This document shows, piece after piece, positions 47,856 to 57,040 of a DNA stretch of 64,000 nucleotides. The DNA is from Siphonodentalium dalli (Eukaryota > Mollusca > Scaphopoda > Gadilida > Siphonodentaliidae): positions 151,730,224 through 151,794,223 of the forward strand of contig CP136066.1 of the NCBI GenBank assembly GCA_032622095.1. The letters run 5' to 3'. The position numbers and the translations under genes were made by a program. How positions within the stretch are numbered: position 1 is the first letter of the stretch; each line of letters starts with the position of its first letter. The notes below the pieces were generated by a model that did no database searches, was not told where the DNA came from, and was given only the letters and a program-made list of their open reading frames with translations.

Positions 47856-48981
47856 CAGGCCTCAGCTCAGAAGGCGACTCGGGCGAGATTGTCGCCTTAC
47901 TGTCGCCCTATCGTCGCTTTAAGGCGAAATCGAAGTCGCCTTCAATTTTAGGGGGAATTTTTTTTTCTTTTTCTTAATTTTGTTTCTAGTTTTTTCCCAG
48001 ACATGTCCGTATATAGATGAATTGTGGCGGCCATCCCAAAAAGAAACAGACGATGCAGAGACAAAGACCCAAGTGTTTAAAATAAAAAATAACCTATTGT
48101 TTTGTGTTGTTATTCAGTCGCCTTTGTTCCCTTTGCGGCAATGAATGTTAATCACGAATGTTTTGACACACTGAAAACACGATGAGATGTTCGCATCTGT
48201 GTTGTTACTGACCATCGTGAGTGTCACAAATAAATGTTTTAATTAACTTAAAAGACCTCCGTGTCCCGCTTTTCAGATATAAAACAATTACGACATTATC
48301 AGAGTATCTACCAGGCGCTTCGGTAGTTCGTTTCGGTAACGCATTGCACTTTTTGAAGAGACCGCATCGCATTTTTTGAAGAGACCGCTTCCGTAAATAA
48401 ATGTCAAGTTTATTGCTTTAATCGGATTATACCAGTGATGTTGGCATTAATTAAGGGAGGCCATTAATTAATAAAAGCTTTAGCAATAAAACTAAAAGCT
48501 TTTGCAACTCCTTTGTTAGTTAGTCCTTATTGTTTATTTTAGCAGACACCCACATTACAGTCGTGACTAAATTAAACTTACAAAGTTACATGCATCATGA
48601 TTCAGACTGTACAAACGTATCTTCCAAGCTGCAGTCTAGGAAATAATACTACTTCCATTTAGTTAAAAATTAACTACTACTGTAACTTTATAATTGTCTT
48701 TCTTAAATGATAGCTACACAAAACATTTCCAAAAATTTAAAATGTATAATAACAATTAATTAAGATAATTTCAGATAAAGTCAAAAAACAAAAATTATTT
48801 CTTATTTGATCTTTTTAAATTTTTTATTGATGTTATAAAATAAAGCGATATTTGAAAATTGTCAATTTTTGGTAGTCTCCTCACTTCTCCCTGAAGTCTC
48901 CCTAAATTTCCTGAAGTCTCCCTAAATTTCCTGGAGGGAGACTTCAAGTCTCCCTGTTCTGAACCCCTAGGCTGAGGCCTG
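47856..48981. mobile_element. Non-autonomous hAT element, 1.13 kb
   Basis: It begins CAGGCCTCAGC and ends GCTGAGGCCTG, an 11-bp inverted repeat. It is flanked by exact 8-bp duplications ACTCAATA (47848-47855 and 48982-48989). The subterminal regions are repetitive: GTCGCC/GGCGA motifs at the left (AAGGCGACTCGGGCGAGATT) and GAAGTCTCCCT motifs at the right. No transposase frame. Confidence 0.92.
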
Positions 48982-48989
48982 ACTCAATA

Positions 48990-49239
48990 AGTCCAAATAT
49001 TTACAAATAATACATGTGAAGTCTAATTTTATCTGCTCAGATGAGAGATCTCTTTCTGAATACATATTTTTACAATTCAGAACATTTAAAATGAGTTTAT
49101 GGAAACTGAGGGGTTTCTATACAGACAATATATTTAAGAACGTCCAGTGGTCTAAGCAAGATATTTACTTTAATTGAGATATGAGCATATATTTACAGGC
49201 AGGTGAAAGAACACCATCATTCATTACCTTGTCACACAC
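48990..49239. other. No feature recognised
   Basis: Short AT-rich spacer between two inserted elements. No coding sequence was identified. Confidence 0.45.
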
Positions 49240-50045
49240 CCTACCTTAATGGGAGACTCTACCTAAAGCCAGCCATTTATGGGGCTATCTCCTACCAGGG
49301 ACCAGCCTCGACTTGATTTTCAGGGCGATGTGACTTCTCCCTGTAACAAAAATAGGGCGAAGTGGGCGTTCTCCAGGGCGAAGTGTGTTGGCAAATTTGA
49401 AATCGGCCCGCAAGTGCTGTAGTCACCTATATAACGAAAATAGGAGATATGTAATATTTAAATTAAAATGATGAAACAATGGTTCAAATGTGGAAACTTT
49501 ATGTTCAAATCATCACTCTAATAACTATGAATAATGTCCAAACATAATTGTGAGAGAATGGTAGCATTTTATATAATAATTTTGGTTCTCACTCATTAAA
49601 GGTCCCCAACATGGGTAGATATTAATATGTTGCAAAAATGAATTTGTTTTCAAACTTATTCTGGCCTTTACATAATTTAACAAAGGGGTGATGATCTGAT
49701 GTAAGGTGTAGAGTTGTAAGCTTCAGGTGTGATAATCTCAAAATCACAAGTCACTGTGGACACCTGACGATGTATTCACTGGGTCGTCTCCGAATGTCAG
49801 TCGCTATTGTTTTGGAAGGTGTGAACGGAGGTGTGAATAATTGGTTACTTCTAACGAGTACCGCTGTTAGTGATTTGTGGTGATATGTTGGGCTAGTTTT
49901 TGTTATTCAGGTGAGCTTTATTAACGCTGACAATAACTCATAGTTATCACCGGTACGTAGTTAGTGTACATTGTATGTTAGTTCCGTGAGTGAATGATAT
50001 AAGCATGTTTGTACCTTGAGTGAACAACCTGAACTCAAATCGACC

Positions 50046-50053
50046 TATATAAA
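50046..50053 (+). promoter_or_regulatory. TATA box
   Basis: TATATAAA lies about 30 bp upstream of the CTTCAACC sequence within the left target duplication of the retroposed unit. It is outside that unit, so it predates the insertion. With the insertion set aside it would be about 75 bp from the FLYWCH start codon. Inference only; no transcript data. Confidence 0.45.
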
Positions 50054-50254
50054 TGCATGCAAAGGCAATTTACTTCAACCCTCTGGCAGCAAGTGGAGCG
50101 AACAAGTCAGATTTCATTTGGCTTAATTAGTTCCTTGTTGTCAGAGCGTCGGTACGAGTGAGTTGCGCGGTCTGTAACCTTTATTGGAAGCAACCGCCCT
50201 CGTGCTGATGCCGGCGAGTGAGACGGTTTTGGATTAGGCTTAGTGCGACGGACA

Positions 50255-51073
50255 ATGGAGCTAATCCCTGACTCCGCGTTAGCTGCAATACAGAGATCTC
50301 AAATTGCGGACATTGTTAGCTGGAATCTCCAGTCTAACAGGGGCTATTTGACTCTTTGTGTTGAATTCCGGACGGAGGATGCTGGTATCCAGAGATCTTC
50401 TACCCGGAGCAGGAACGCCAAGACCAGCCGTACAATGAAAGAGGAGCCTCCCAACAAAAAGACGCCAGCTCGAAGGAGAAGGGACGCAGCCAGACGGGCG
50501 AAATGGAAGAAAAAGAAGGGGGTGACTGTTGATCTGCCGGTCACCCCTCCCCGTGTGGTTCAGCCATCCAGTGTCACAGCCGGTAGGCCGGAGTTGTCTG
50601 AGAGACGCCCAGACGACCCGGCCTGCATGGAGACAGGTGACATCAGACCAGCTAGCAGGGACTCCGTAGATCTGCCGGAGGTCCCTGCTGTCGGCACAGA
50701 GACGAGCGGAGACAGGGACGCGGATACCACCCCTGATGTTCCTGCCGCCAGTTTCGACGTGGAACTGGACAGCTTTACACCACGGACACCGGATTACCAG
50801 CACATCCCGGTGTCCTCCAGCTCCACCAGCACCAACAACAACAGCGCAGACTCCACCCGCTCTATGGAAGAATCTGCCGCCGCTTGTGAAAGGGAAATGG
50901 AGTTCCTGAAAGGAACGCAAAAGAAACGTCAAGAAGAACAAAGGAGACAAACCGAAGAAATTGAACGACAAACCAAAGAAATTGAACGCCTCTTGGAGCT
51001 GACATCTCGTCCTCCTCCTCCATCTCCGCAGTCATCAACAAAGAAGCCTAATCCAAAAAAGAAGAAAAAATAG
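50255..51073 (+). CDS. Unknown 272-residue basic, coiled-coil protein
   Basis: The frame is open from a GTG at 50243, but the first ATG (50255) has A at -3 and G at +4 and is the likely start. Residues 1-40 (MELIPDSALAAIQRSQIADI then SWNLQSNRGYLTLCVEFRT) look like a small globular domain. Residues about 60-90 are strongly basic (ARRRRDAARRAKWKKKK), a likely nuclear localisation or nucleic-acid binding segment. Residues 95-205 are low-complexity Pro/Ser/Thr/Asp. Residues 210-250 form a Glu/Lys/Arg/Gln heptad-like coiled coil (TEEIERQTKEIERLLEL). The C-terminus is Pro-rich and ends in lysines. I recall similar 'SW-L + basic SPxxRRDxxR' N-termini in uncharacterised multicopy proteins of marine invertebrates, but cannot check. 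No enzyme motif. A nucleic-acid binding, gag/ORF1-like role is possible. The intact frame within a retroposed unit suggests recent insertion or selection. Confidence 0.75.
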   Translation: MELIPDSALAAIQRSQIADIVSWNLQSNRGYLTLCVEFRTEDAGIQRSSTRSRNAKTSRTMKEEPPNKKTPARRRRDAARRAKWKKKKGVTVDLPVTPPRVVQPSSVTAGRPELSERRPDDPACMETGDIRPASRDSVDLPEVPAVGTETSGDRDADTTPDVPAASFDVELDSFTPRTPDYQHIPVSSSSTSTNNNSADSTRSMEESAAACEREMEFLKGTQKKRQEEQRRQTEEIERQTKEIERLLELTSRPPPPSPQSSTKKPNPKKKKK

Positions 51074-51128
51074 GAAATATCACCAAATTGCTATCTTTTT
51101 TTCATTTCCCCCCCCCCCCTCGTATTTC

Positions 51129-51203
51129 TAATAAAAGCAAAAACATGAGGGATTAAGGAAAGGGCCCTTCGGCCCTTTCGACAATCCCGGGGCTAGCTAC
51201 CCC
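51129..51203 (+). terminator. 3'-end signals: poly(A) signal and two hairpins
   Basis: AATAAAA lies about 57 nt after the stop codon. It is followed by a perfect 9-bp stem GAAAGGGCC / GGCCCTTTC with loop CTTC (51158-51179) and a second G4/C4 hairpin (51189-51203). The A-rich tail follows about 20 nt later. The first stem recalls histone mRNA hairpins but differs in stem length and loop. Such a 3' hairpin may instead be a recognition site for a reverse transcriptase. Confidence 0.55.
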
Positions 51204-51299
51204 AAAACAACCCAATAAAAAAAATAAATAAATAAAAAAAAAAACCATTTACTTCAACCTCAGTGATATTCTCATAATCTTTCATAATCTTTCATAATA

Positions 51300-51638
51300 A
51301 TGGCTAATGTTCAGGTTAATGTTTCATTTATCGAGAACAGAAAAGGAGGGAGGAATCTGCTGTTTGATTGTCACAAATATCGTATTAAAACTAGAAAGAG
51401 TGACAGTATCCACTGGACATGTTGCGTTAGATGGTGTCCAGGTACAGTCAACACCAAGGATGACATAGTGACAAGTGTAGGAAAGCCGCATAATCATGAA
51501 GCAGATCCCGACAAACTCAGCGCAGAACTCATAATGTCGAAAATGAAGCAGATTGTCAAGTCAGATTCTAGGACTGTGTACAACATATATTCAATTGGCA
51601 TGTGGTGGAAAAGTTGCTCCAAGAAAGAGAAAATATAG
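51300..51638 (+). CDS. FLYWCH-type zinc-finger protein, probably truncated
   Basis: The 112-residue frame starts 40 bp after the right target duplication of the retroposed unit. Residues 10-66 fit the FLYWCH zinc finger: F10, KGGRNLL at 15-21, Y27, W39-T-C41, C46, then H64-N-H66, giving a C2H2 ligand set. The family binds DNA and is widespread in MULE-type transposases and transposon-derived host proteins. Downstream residues 75-93 (ELIMSKMKQIVKSDSRTVY) resemble the linker seen after such domains. The tail WWKSCSKKEKI looks like a frameshifted end, because two other frames stay open past the stop. No MULE catalytic domain follows. It may be a remnant of a larger protein or a small adaptor encoded by the surrounding hAT-type element. 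Confidence 0.75.
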   Translation: MANVQVNVSFIENRKGGRNLLFDCHKYRIKTRKSDSIHWTCCVRWCPGTVNTKDDIVTSVGKPHNHEADPDKLSAELIMSKMKQIVKSDSRTVYNIYSIGMWWKSCSKKEKI

Positions 51639-51774
51639 AGCCATCGAGAACAGCATCGGCCACTATAAGCGAGTTCATAGAGGAGGAGAAATTGACAAAA
51701 TGGAGTTTCTCGATGCAATGGGTCGTTTGTCTGGACATTAGACTAGAATTATATTATTGTATATAATTTCACAT
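51586..51774 (+). pseudogene. Possible frameshifted continuation of the FLYWCH frame
   Basis: Beyond the point where the FLYWCH frame loses protein character, one alternative frame reads VVEKLLQERENIEPSRTASA then ISEFIEEEKLTKW and ends at a TAA near 51770. The second alternative frame reads GGKVAPRKRKYRAIENS up to 51741. Either could be the ancestral continuation after a single indel. I cannot decide between them. Confidence 0.3.
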
Positions 51775-52257
51775 ATAAAATGAGTAAGCTATGCAAATAA
51801 TGGATATGAATAAAAACCTCAACTCAACGTCCAATTGTTCATTCGACCATTATCATAAACTTCCATTTGGGCAAAAGATTGGGCTGGGATAATGACCTGC
51901 GTCAATCCAGATCGAGAAGGTCATCCCACTAATTAATTTTCACACTTAAAGTTGACTGGCATTCGGAGACTAACCCGTATTCACAGCTGTCTGCAATCAA
52001 CACTCAGGTGTGAAAATGCTCCCAAATCAGATTAATACAGATGTTAATAGTAACTATGGTGTTATCTACAACAGTGTCAATGGATAACTGGGTTCAATCA
52101 ATGTTCAATGTTGGCAGTAAATTAGGGTGAATATTTTGCCGATTTTCGTTGGTCAACTTTCAGGGTGACTTAAACTTCGCCCGGCTGCAAAATTAGGGCG
52201 AAGTGAGCAAGAATAGGGAGACTTCTTCACCCACGTCGCCCTCTTGGCTGGTCCCTG
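51775..52257. other. Right non-coding part of the hAT element
   Basis: Holds the inverted counterpart of 49755-49815 and the subterminal AGGGCGAAGTG motifs. No coding sequence. Confidence 0.6.
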
Positions 52258-52911
52258 TCTCCTACTATATTCAACTGAAAATATGCAAGAAAAGAATGAA
52301 TTTGAGTCAGCGATGATTGTAATATACACTAATGTACTCCAGGAATGATGTAAAATGATATGATATTTATAACTAAAATGAGCAAAAAGGCAATTTACTC
52401 ATTTTCATTATAATTATCATATTGTTTTACATTGTTTATAGAGTACATTAGTTTATTTTGCACTCATCGCTGACTGAAATTCATTCATTCGTTGCACATT
52501 TTCAGTTGAATATAGTAGGAGATGGCCCCATAAATGGCTGGATTTAGGTACAGTCTCCCTTTTTGTTAAAAATTCTTGAACTTACCAGTAAATCCAGTCT
52601 CAATAAACTTCAAATTGACTATTCAAATGGTATGCATATGATAGTCTGAAACAGATAGAAGGGAATATTATTATACATTACTTTAAAAATGTATTACATC
52701 AGTGTCAACACATTTCTTAGCAAGACTCAGTAGGAACAAATAAAAGTTAATGGCAGTAGTAAAATTTTGTTAACTTACTCTAAGATGAAGAAGCTCACAT
52801 GACTTCCAAGAAATTACAAGTCAACGAGGCTATGATATAGATTGATTATGTCTGATTGTATGTTTACATGGTACCAGTATGTGTTTACACACACTGACTT
52901 AAAGCAAGACA

Positions 52912-53032
52912 CAGTACTCAAAATTTGCCATGGAAATAAGCAATGCCATGGGAAATGCCATGGCAACATGTGGCATCTAACATGCAACAGCATTAAATTT
53001 GTCATGGGATATTTTTCCTAATTTTGAGGGCT
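52912..53032. mobile_element. CAGCCC-family MITE, copy B, with 8-bp target duplication
   Basis: Opposite orientation to copy A. It ends TAATTTTGAGGGCT and begins CAGTACTCAAAATTTG. GCAAGACA occurs exactly at 52904-52911 and 53033-53040. The interior shares CATGGGAAATGCCATGG, TGGCATCTAACATGC and AGCATTAAATTTGTC with copies A and C. The 8-bp duplication and CAG...CTG ends place the family in hAT. Confidence 0.82.
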
Positions 53033-53040
53033 GCAAGACA

Positions 53041-53664
53041 TATAATACTATGATTGGGAACATTACATAACATATATAGATAGTGATTTGTGTGGGTATT
53101 ATAACAACTTAAAGACCTATTACTGACGTGCCATTGGATTGGTTTTGGTCATTGTAAACCAGAGGATTGTTTAATAAATAATGGACCCGTAATTTGTCTT
53201 ACATACATGTATGTAGCATGATTTGAAAAGCATTTCAATAACCAGAAAATAACTAACAATACCATTTATGCGGGATAGCAATTGAAGCCGCTGCCTTGAC
53301 AGTTGTAGTACAGTGTGAATCTTAAGCATCCTACTATTTAGAGCTGGGACATCCACATTTGGTAAATTACATTAAGGAAAAGGTATTAACTAAGAAATAT
53401 ATTATCTGTGTTATTTATCAATGTTATAAATTCCTGGTTAGAACATTAAAAAGTAATCTCTATGAGCATAGCCAGTCAATGCTAAAGTAAAGATTCAAGT
53501 ATCGGGACATCATGAACGTATTAGATTTATGAAGACACTGGCTTGCTTTAGTGTTCAGTGCTTCAATGTACATGAACAAATTCATTGGCCATCTATTGAT
53601 TGAAACATTTGTCATAATGAGTTGTCCATTAATTATTAACCACCATTGACCAAACATCCCATAT
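53041..53664. other. No gene recognised
   Basis: AT-rich. AACTAAGAAATATATTATCTG near 53388 recurs with small changes near 54547, a dispersed-repeat fragment. No coding sequence was supported. Confidence 0.45.
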
Positions 53665-54081
53665 GGAGCTCTGTGTCAAGTGGTTAGTGCATCAGACTTG
53701 TCTTTGCCGTCAACACAGCTAGAGGAGTTTGCAGCCCGTCGGTGGCCTAATGTGAGTTTCACACAGCAGTGGCTTGGTCGAATTGATTGGCGTGCAATCA
53801 TTGGATTGTACGCTCTTCAAATTTCATGCCAAGTTGTGACCCTTGATCAAGGACACTCATACTGTGACTGTTTTGCACCACCCATGTGTTATGAGCAGTG
53901 ACAGATCTTGTTAGTATGCTAGCCACATTGTGGCTGTACCTTCCACTGTCCCCGGGCAGCAGTAGATTGTTACTGAGTGTTAAGGCTCATCAGGGTAATA
54001 ATTGTCATTACCGTCTTAGAACAATTATTTATTAATTGGTTAAGCGCTATATAAAAACTCATTATTATATTATTATGTATT
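53665..54081 (+). mobile_element. tRNA-headed SINE with AAGCGCTATATAAA tail
   Basis: It starts GGAGCTCTGTGTCAAGTGG with TTAGTGCATCAGACTT, a box A-like tRNA head. The box B region (GAGTTTGCAGCCCGTC) is eroded. A central non-tRNA part of about 220 bp follows, with CTGTACCTTCCACTGTCCCC. The 3' end is TTGGTTAAGCGCTATATAAA followed by an ATT-rich microsatellite tail. This tail type is shared by many animal SINEs mobilised by L2-like elements. Mollusc SINE families with a conserved central domain are known (BivaMD-SINEs), but I could not confirm membership. The 73-codon frame inside is a shadow. Confidence 0.7.
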
Positions 54082-54660
54082 AGAGGGCAGAGACGAAGTT
54101 TAGGTCTGCTAATATGATAGAGATGTTAGTCTATTTAAAGGGCTGCTAAAAGAACCATAATAATGGGTTTAATGTTTAAACTTTTCCTCGAGAAAAAAAA
54201 TCCAAAGCTGACATTATAAAGTAATAAACGGAGATTTCATATAAATTAGTACCTATTATTGTGTTTGTAAAAAAGCACACAAGTAACGGTACACTAACGT
54301 GACAGTGAGCAAGTTCTAACATAGATCATGCCATGAATCTCTACTCGGCTGTGCCCATGGTGATCATATTTCAACAGTTCAAAACATGGGAAATTTTTTA
54401 TGTTCTAAAGGGGACCTTTAAAGAATTTATTTGATTGCCCAGGGAAAAATCCAAAGCAAAATTGGCTGAAACAAATCATCTAATGATGGAATCTAGATCT
54501 GAGACCTTCACCTACTGTGAAATATATTATTAAGGAGAACGAAGAAACTAAGAAATATATTACCTGTGTTATTAGTTTTACTAAGTTCTCTGTGACCTAT
54601 CAGAACATCAAAAATTTCCCATGTTAATGATGTTTTGAACTGGTGTTCCATATGATCTCT
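54082..54660. repeat. Diverged inverted repeat (54372-54409 with 54603-54650)
   Basis: CAGTTCAAAACATGGGAAAT near 54374 is complemented by ATTTCCCATGTTAATG then TTTTGAACTG near 54615. TTCTAAAG/GAACATC edges extend the match. Probably a decayed non-coding element. Confidence 0.45.
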
Positions 54661-56040
54661 ACGGATAAACCCAGAGTCATATCAGTGAGATATCCCAGTC
54701 AGATTCTGGAAATCAAAATGATAAAAATACAGTGATTTTAAGCATTTACATATACCCCGGTATAGTAATGAATAGCATTTTATTTTAGACAAATTTGGCA
54801 GTAATTTACAGTGAAAGTAAAATTCATTTTTATTTTTACCCTAACACTATTCCACAATGCCATCAATTTGGTTGATCTAAATTAATTTATTCATTCCTCA
54901 TATATTTCTTTCTGCCTTTTGCTTTGGGTCATGCATTTATAACAGGAGGAACCACAATTCACAATACCAATATATAGTGTCCACTGAAATATCATGGGAA
55001 TGGCCTAACCACAAAACATTCACATAGGTGTATATGTGATATTTGCCAGACAAACTCTAAGCCGGGATTGCCCCAAAATTAACGGGACAATGTCGAACAT
55101 ACATGGGCAAATGTATATTGATGATAAAATTTTACAAAGCAAAGTTACAATATTTATATCATACATGTTTTCTGTTGCAATGGTCAACAGATGGCTTTTG
55201 CCATGTTATTTCAGATGGAATAGAAGTTATAGAACCCCAATTTAAAATTCATGTGTTCAGGATTGCTCCACTGGATATCCCCATGTCCATGTTTATGCCC
55301 TATTTTAACTTTAGAACTTATGTATACTATAGTCATCTCAATGATATGTACAGGTAATGCAATATTGTGGTTAATAGATGTCCAAATTACACTGCCTCAC
55401 ACTCTGACACAGGGTTGTGTCGGGGAGGGTTATTAAAACACAAAAAAAATATCAGTATAAAGGCTACCCCATGATATGAGTTTAAAAATATACATAGACA
55501 GTCCTTCCAATGGTATCTGGAGAAGTCAACCCTAAACAAAGTAGTCAGACCCAAGAGAAATCGACACACCATGTAGGTTAGCGTCATGCATGGCATTTGC
55601 ATTAAACAAGTGTCATTCTCTGTGTCCAACAGTTTGCCACATTGTTTGGTGTCAAAGAGGATTACATCACTTTGTAGCTTTCTTGGTTTTTCACAAATAG
55701 GGGATTAAGAAACAGGAAATATTGTTACACCGATGTGTGCTTAATTAATATTAGAAAAAAAACTACCAACATAATTTTTTCCTGGCTTTGGACCGGCTCA
55801 TCAACACAGCCAAACAACCTGAACACAGTGGAAGTTACATACGTGTGTGTCAATTTTGGCGAAAACTCCGAGCTGCTTTCCACATTCCTACTTCAAAGTC
55901 AGTTGTCATTCAATGCAACTTCAAAGTCCTGAAAAACAGACTGATAATTTTTAGTGAGCTTTCTTGGCACAGAGCAAACATTTTTTCCCTCCAGATATTA
56001 TCTCCACATATTATCTTGACATCTCAACATATTACAAATA
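54661..56040. other. No gene recognised
   Basis: Several 60-97-codon frames overlap on both strands but lack coding character or known motifs. No inverted repeat or RNA gene was identified. Confidence 0.4.
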
Positions 56041-56175
56041 CATCTCGACGTTATCGTGATCTCAACATATTACCGGTATGATGAAATCTCTAGTTATTTT
56101 CTCAAGATCTCGACATACACAACTCGAGGTATCGACAAACACATCTCGAGATAATATCTTGAGATACATCAATAT
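56041..56175. repeat. Degenerate TCTCGA/ATATT simple repeat
   Basis: ATCTCGA, CAACATATTA, CAAGATCTCGACATAC and CTCGAGATAATATCTTGAGA recur in an irregular series. Similar TCGAGATAATAT units appear near 56978-57015, just left of the hAT-like element. No gene. Confidence 0.55.
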
Positions 56176-56385
56176 ATAAATGTGCTTAAAATACAGCATA
56201 GCCTAATGTTCCTATAACTACCGCTATATGGCACAAGAAATTATATCATTGGTCAGTACGACTCAGTATGCTATACAGTTCAGTGCGAATTTGACAATAA
56301 CCTCACCATTACACTGTATACGCATATTCCTTATTCAGAAACAATCGGTATTGACCAAATAAATGGTGCGATGGGTTGGGCCATC

Positions 56386-56545
56386 CCAGTTTTGATTAGC
56401 GTTAGGTCAAGGTTAGGGTTAGGGTCCATAATTTACCATCCCACACCAGTCAGGGTTAGTATCCCGTCAAGTTCTGATTATGGTTAGGATTATACTAGTA
56501 GGCTCAGTGTTAAGGTTTAGGTTAATGTCCATGTCTGCTACTTTT
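56386..56545 (+). repeat. Degenerate TTAGGG-like repeat
   Basis: GGTTAGGGTTAGGGTC near 56412, then GGTTAG, TTAAGG and TTTAGG fragments for about 130 bp. Too short and degenerate for a telomere tract. Interstitial low-complexity sequence. Confidence 0.5.
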
Positions 56546-57040
56546 CCATTCGGGTCATGCAGACTTATATTAGTCTAGAATCCCACCCAACTTGTCATGT
56601 CCCATCTCATCACGACGATGTCCAATCAATTGCCACCCCGTTACCGTCTCAGTCATGGGAAAAGGTTGAATATCCTGTCCATGCCAGTTATGTTTATGGT
56701 TATGGTCAGGTCACTTTCCGCATTCCCACTTGCCTCATCGAGTCCTGAACTGTATCACCATGTTCCGGATAGGGTCAGGGTAAGGGACAAATGAAACACA
56801 TTTCGATTTGAAAGTGGTTGTGTGATCTGGGAAATATCAAATTGTTGTATAAAAGTCCTTTATAGCTGGAATAGCCTACATTATCTTTTTTTAAATGTTC
56901 ATTACATACTGAACCTGAATCTCCTTTCGCGAATGGTTCCTGACAACTCAATTGATCCAGTAGACAGGCCCAAGTTGTGACATCGAGATAATATGTCCAC
57001 CTGTCGAGATAATATTTGGGGGGGGGGGGGATATATTGAC

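Larger units (their letters stand above)
50081..51246 (+). mobile_element. Retroposed unit with 13-bp target duplication and A-rich tail
   Basis: ATTTACTTCAACC occurs exactly at 50068-50080 and 51247-51259. The unit begins CTCTGGCAGC, has about 174 nt of leader, one uninterrupted reading frame, a short 3' region with two hairpins, and ends in an A-rich tail (AATAAATAAATAAAAAAA type) directly before the second duplication. These are hallmarks of target-primed reverse transcription of an RNA. It is either a processed copy of a host mRNA or a non-autonomous retroposon with its own protein. No reverse transcriptase is encoded. Confidence 0.85.
49296..52257. mobile_element. hAT-type element carrying two reading frames, 2.96 kb
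   Basis: The ends are CAGGGACCAGCC and GGCTGGTCCCTG, with exact 8-bp duplications TCTCCTAC at 49288-49295 and 52258-52265. The subterminal regions share AGGGCGAAGTG and CTTCTCCCT motifs. Deeper inverted homology exists between 49755-49815 (GTCTCCGAATGTCAGTC) and 51953-52015 (GACTGGCATTCGGAGAC). It encodes no recognisable hAT transposase. Instead it holds a FLYWCH zinc-finger frame and, inserted upstream of that, a retroposed unit with an intact 272-codon frame. It is probably non-autonomous and mobilised in trans. Confidence 0.9.
49240..52565. mobile_element. Foldback element split by a hAT insertion
   Basis: GGGAGACTCTACCTAAAGCC, AGCCATTTATGGGGCTATC and TCCTAC at 49246-49295 pair with their complement at 52513-52563. 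When the inserted 49296-52257 is set aside, TATTCAACTGAAAAT (52266) pairs with ATTTTCAGTTGAATA (52500). The inner arms continue with TGAGTCAGCGATGA/TCATCGCTGACTGA and TAATGTACTC/GAGTACATTA. The original element is then about 360 bp and non-coding. Confidence 0.8.

Noticed and set aside
50243-50254. Upstream start adding four residues to the 272-residue protein
   Set aside because: The codon at 50243 is GTG; the ATG at 50255 has a good eukaryotic start context.
50279-50971. 230-codon minus-strand frame opposite the 272-codon gene
   Set aside because: It is the antisense shadow of a GC-richer coding sequence; the plus strand has a strong start context, leader, poly(A) signal and tail.
51158-51179. 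Histone mRNA 3' stem-loop
   Set aside because: Stem length, loop and flanks do not match the histone consensus, a poly(A) signal and A-tail are present, and the protein is not a histone.
49296-52257. LTR retrotransposon around the 272-codon frame
   Set aside because: The bounding repeats are inverted with 8-bp duplications, not long direct repeats with TG...CA ends, and no primer-binding site or polymerase is seen.
56386-56545. Telomere tract
   Set aside because: Only two perfect TTAGGG units; the rest is degenerate.
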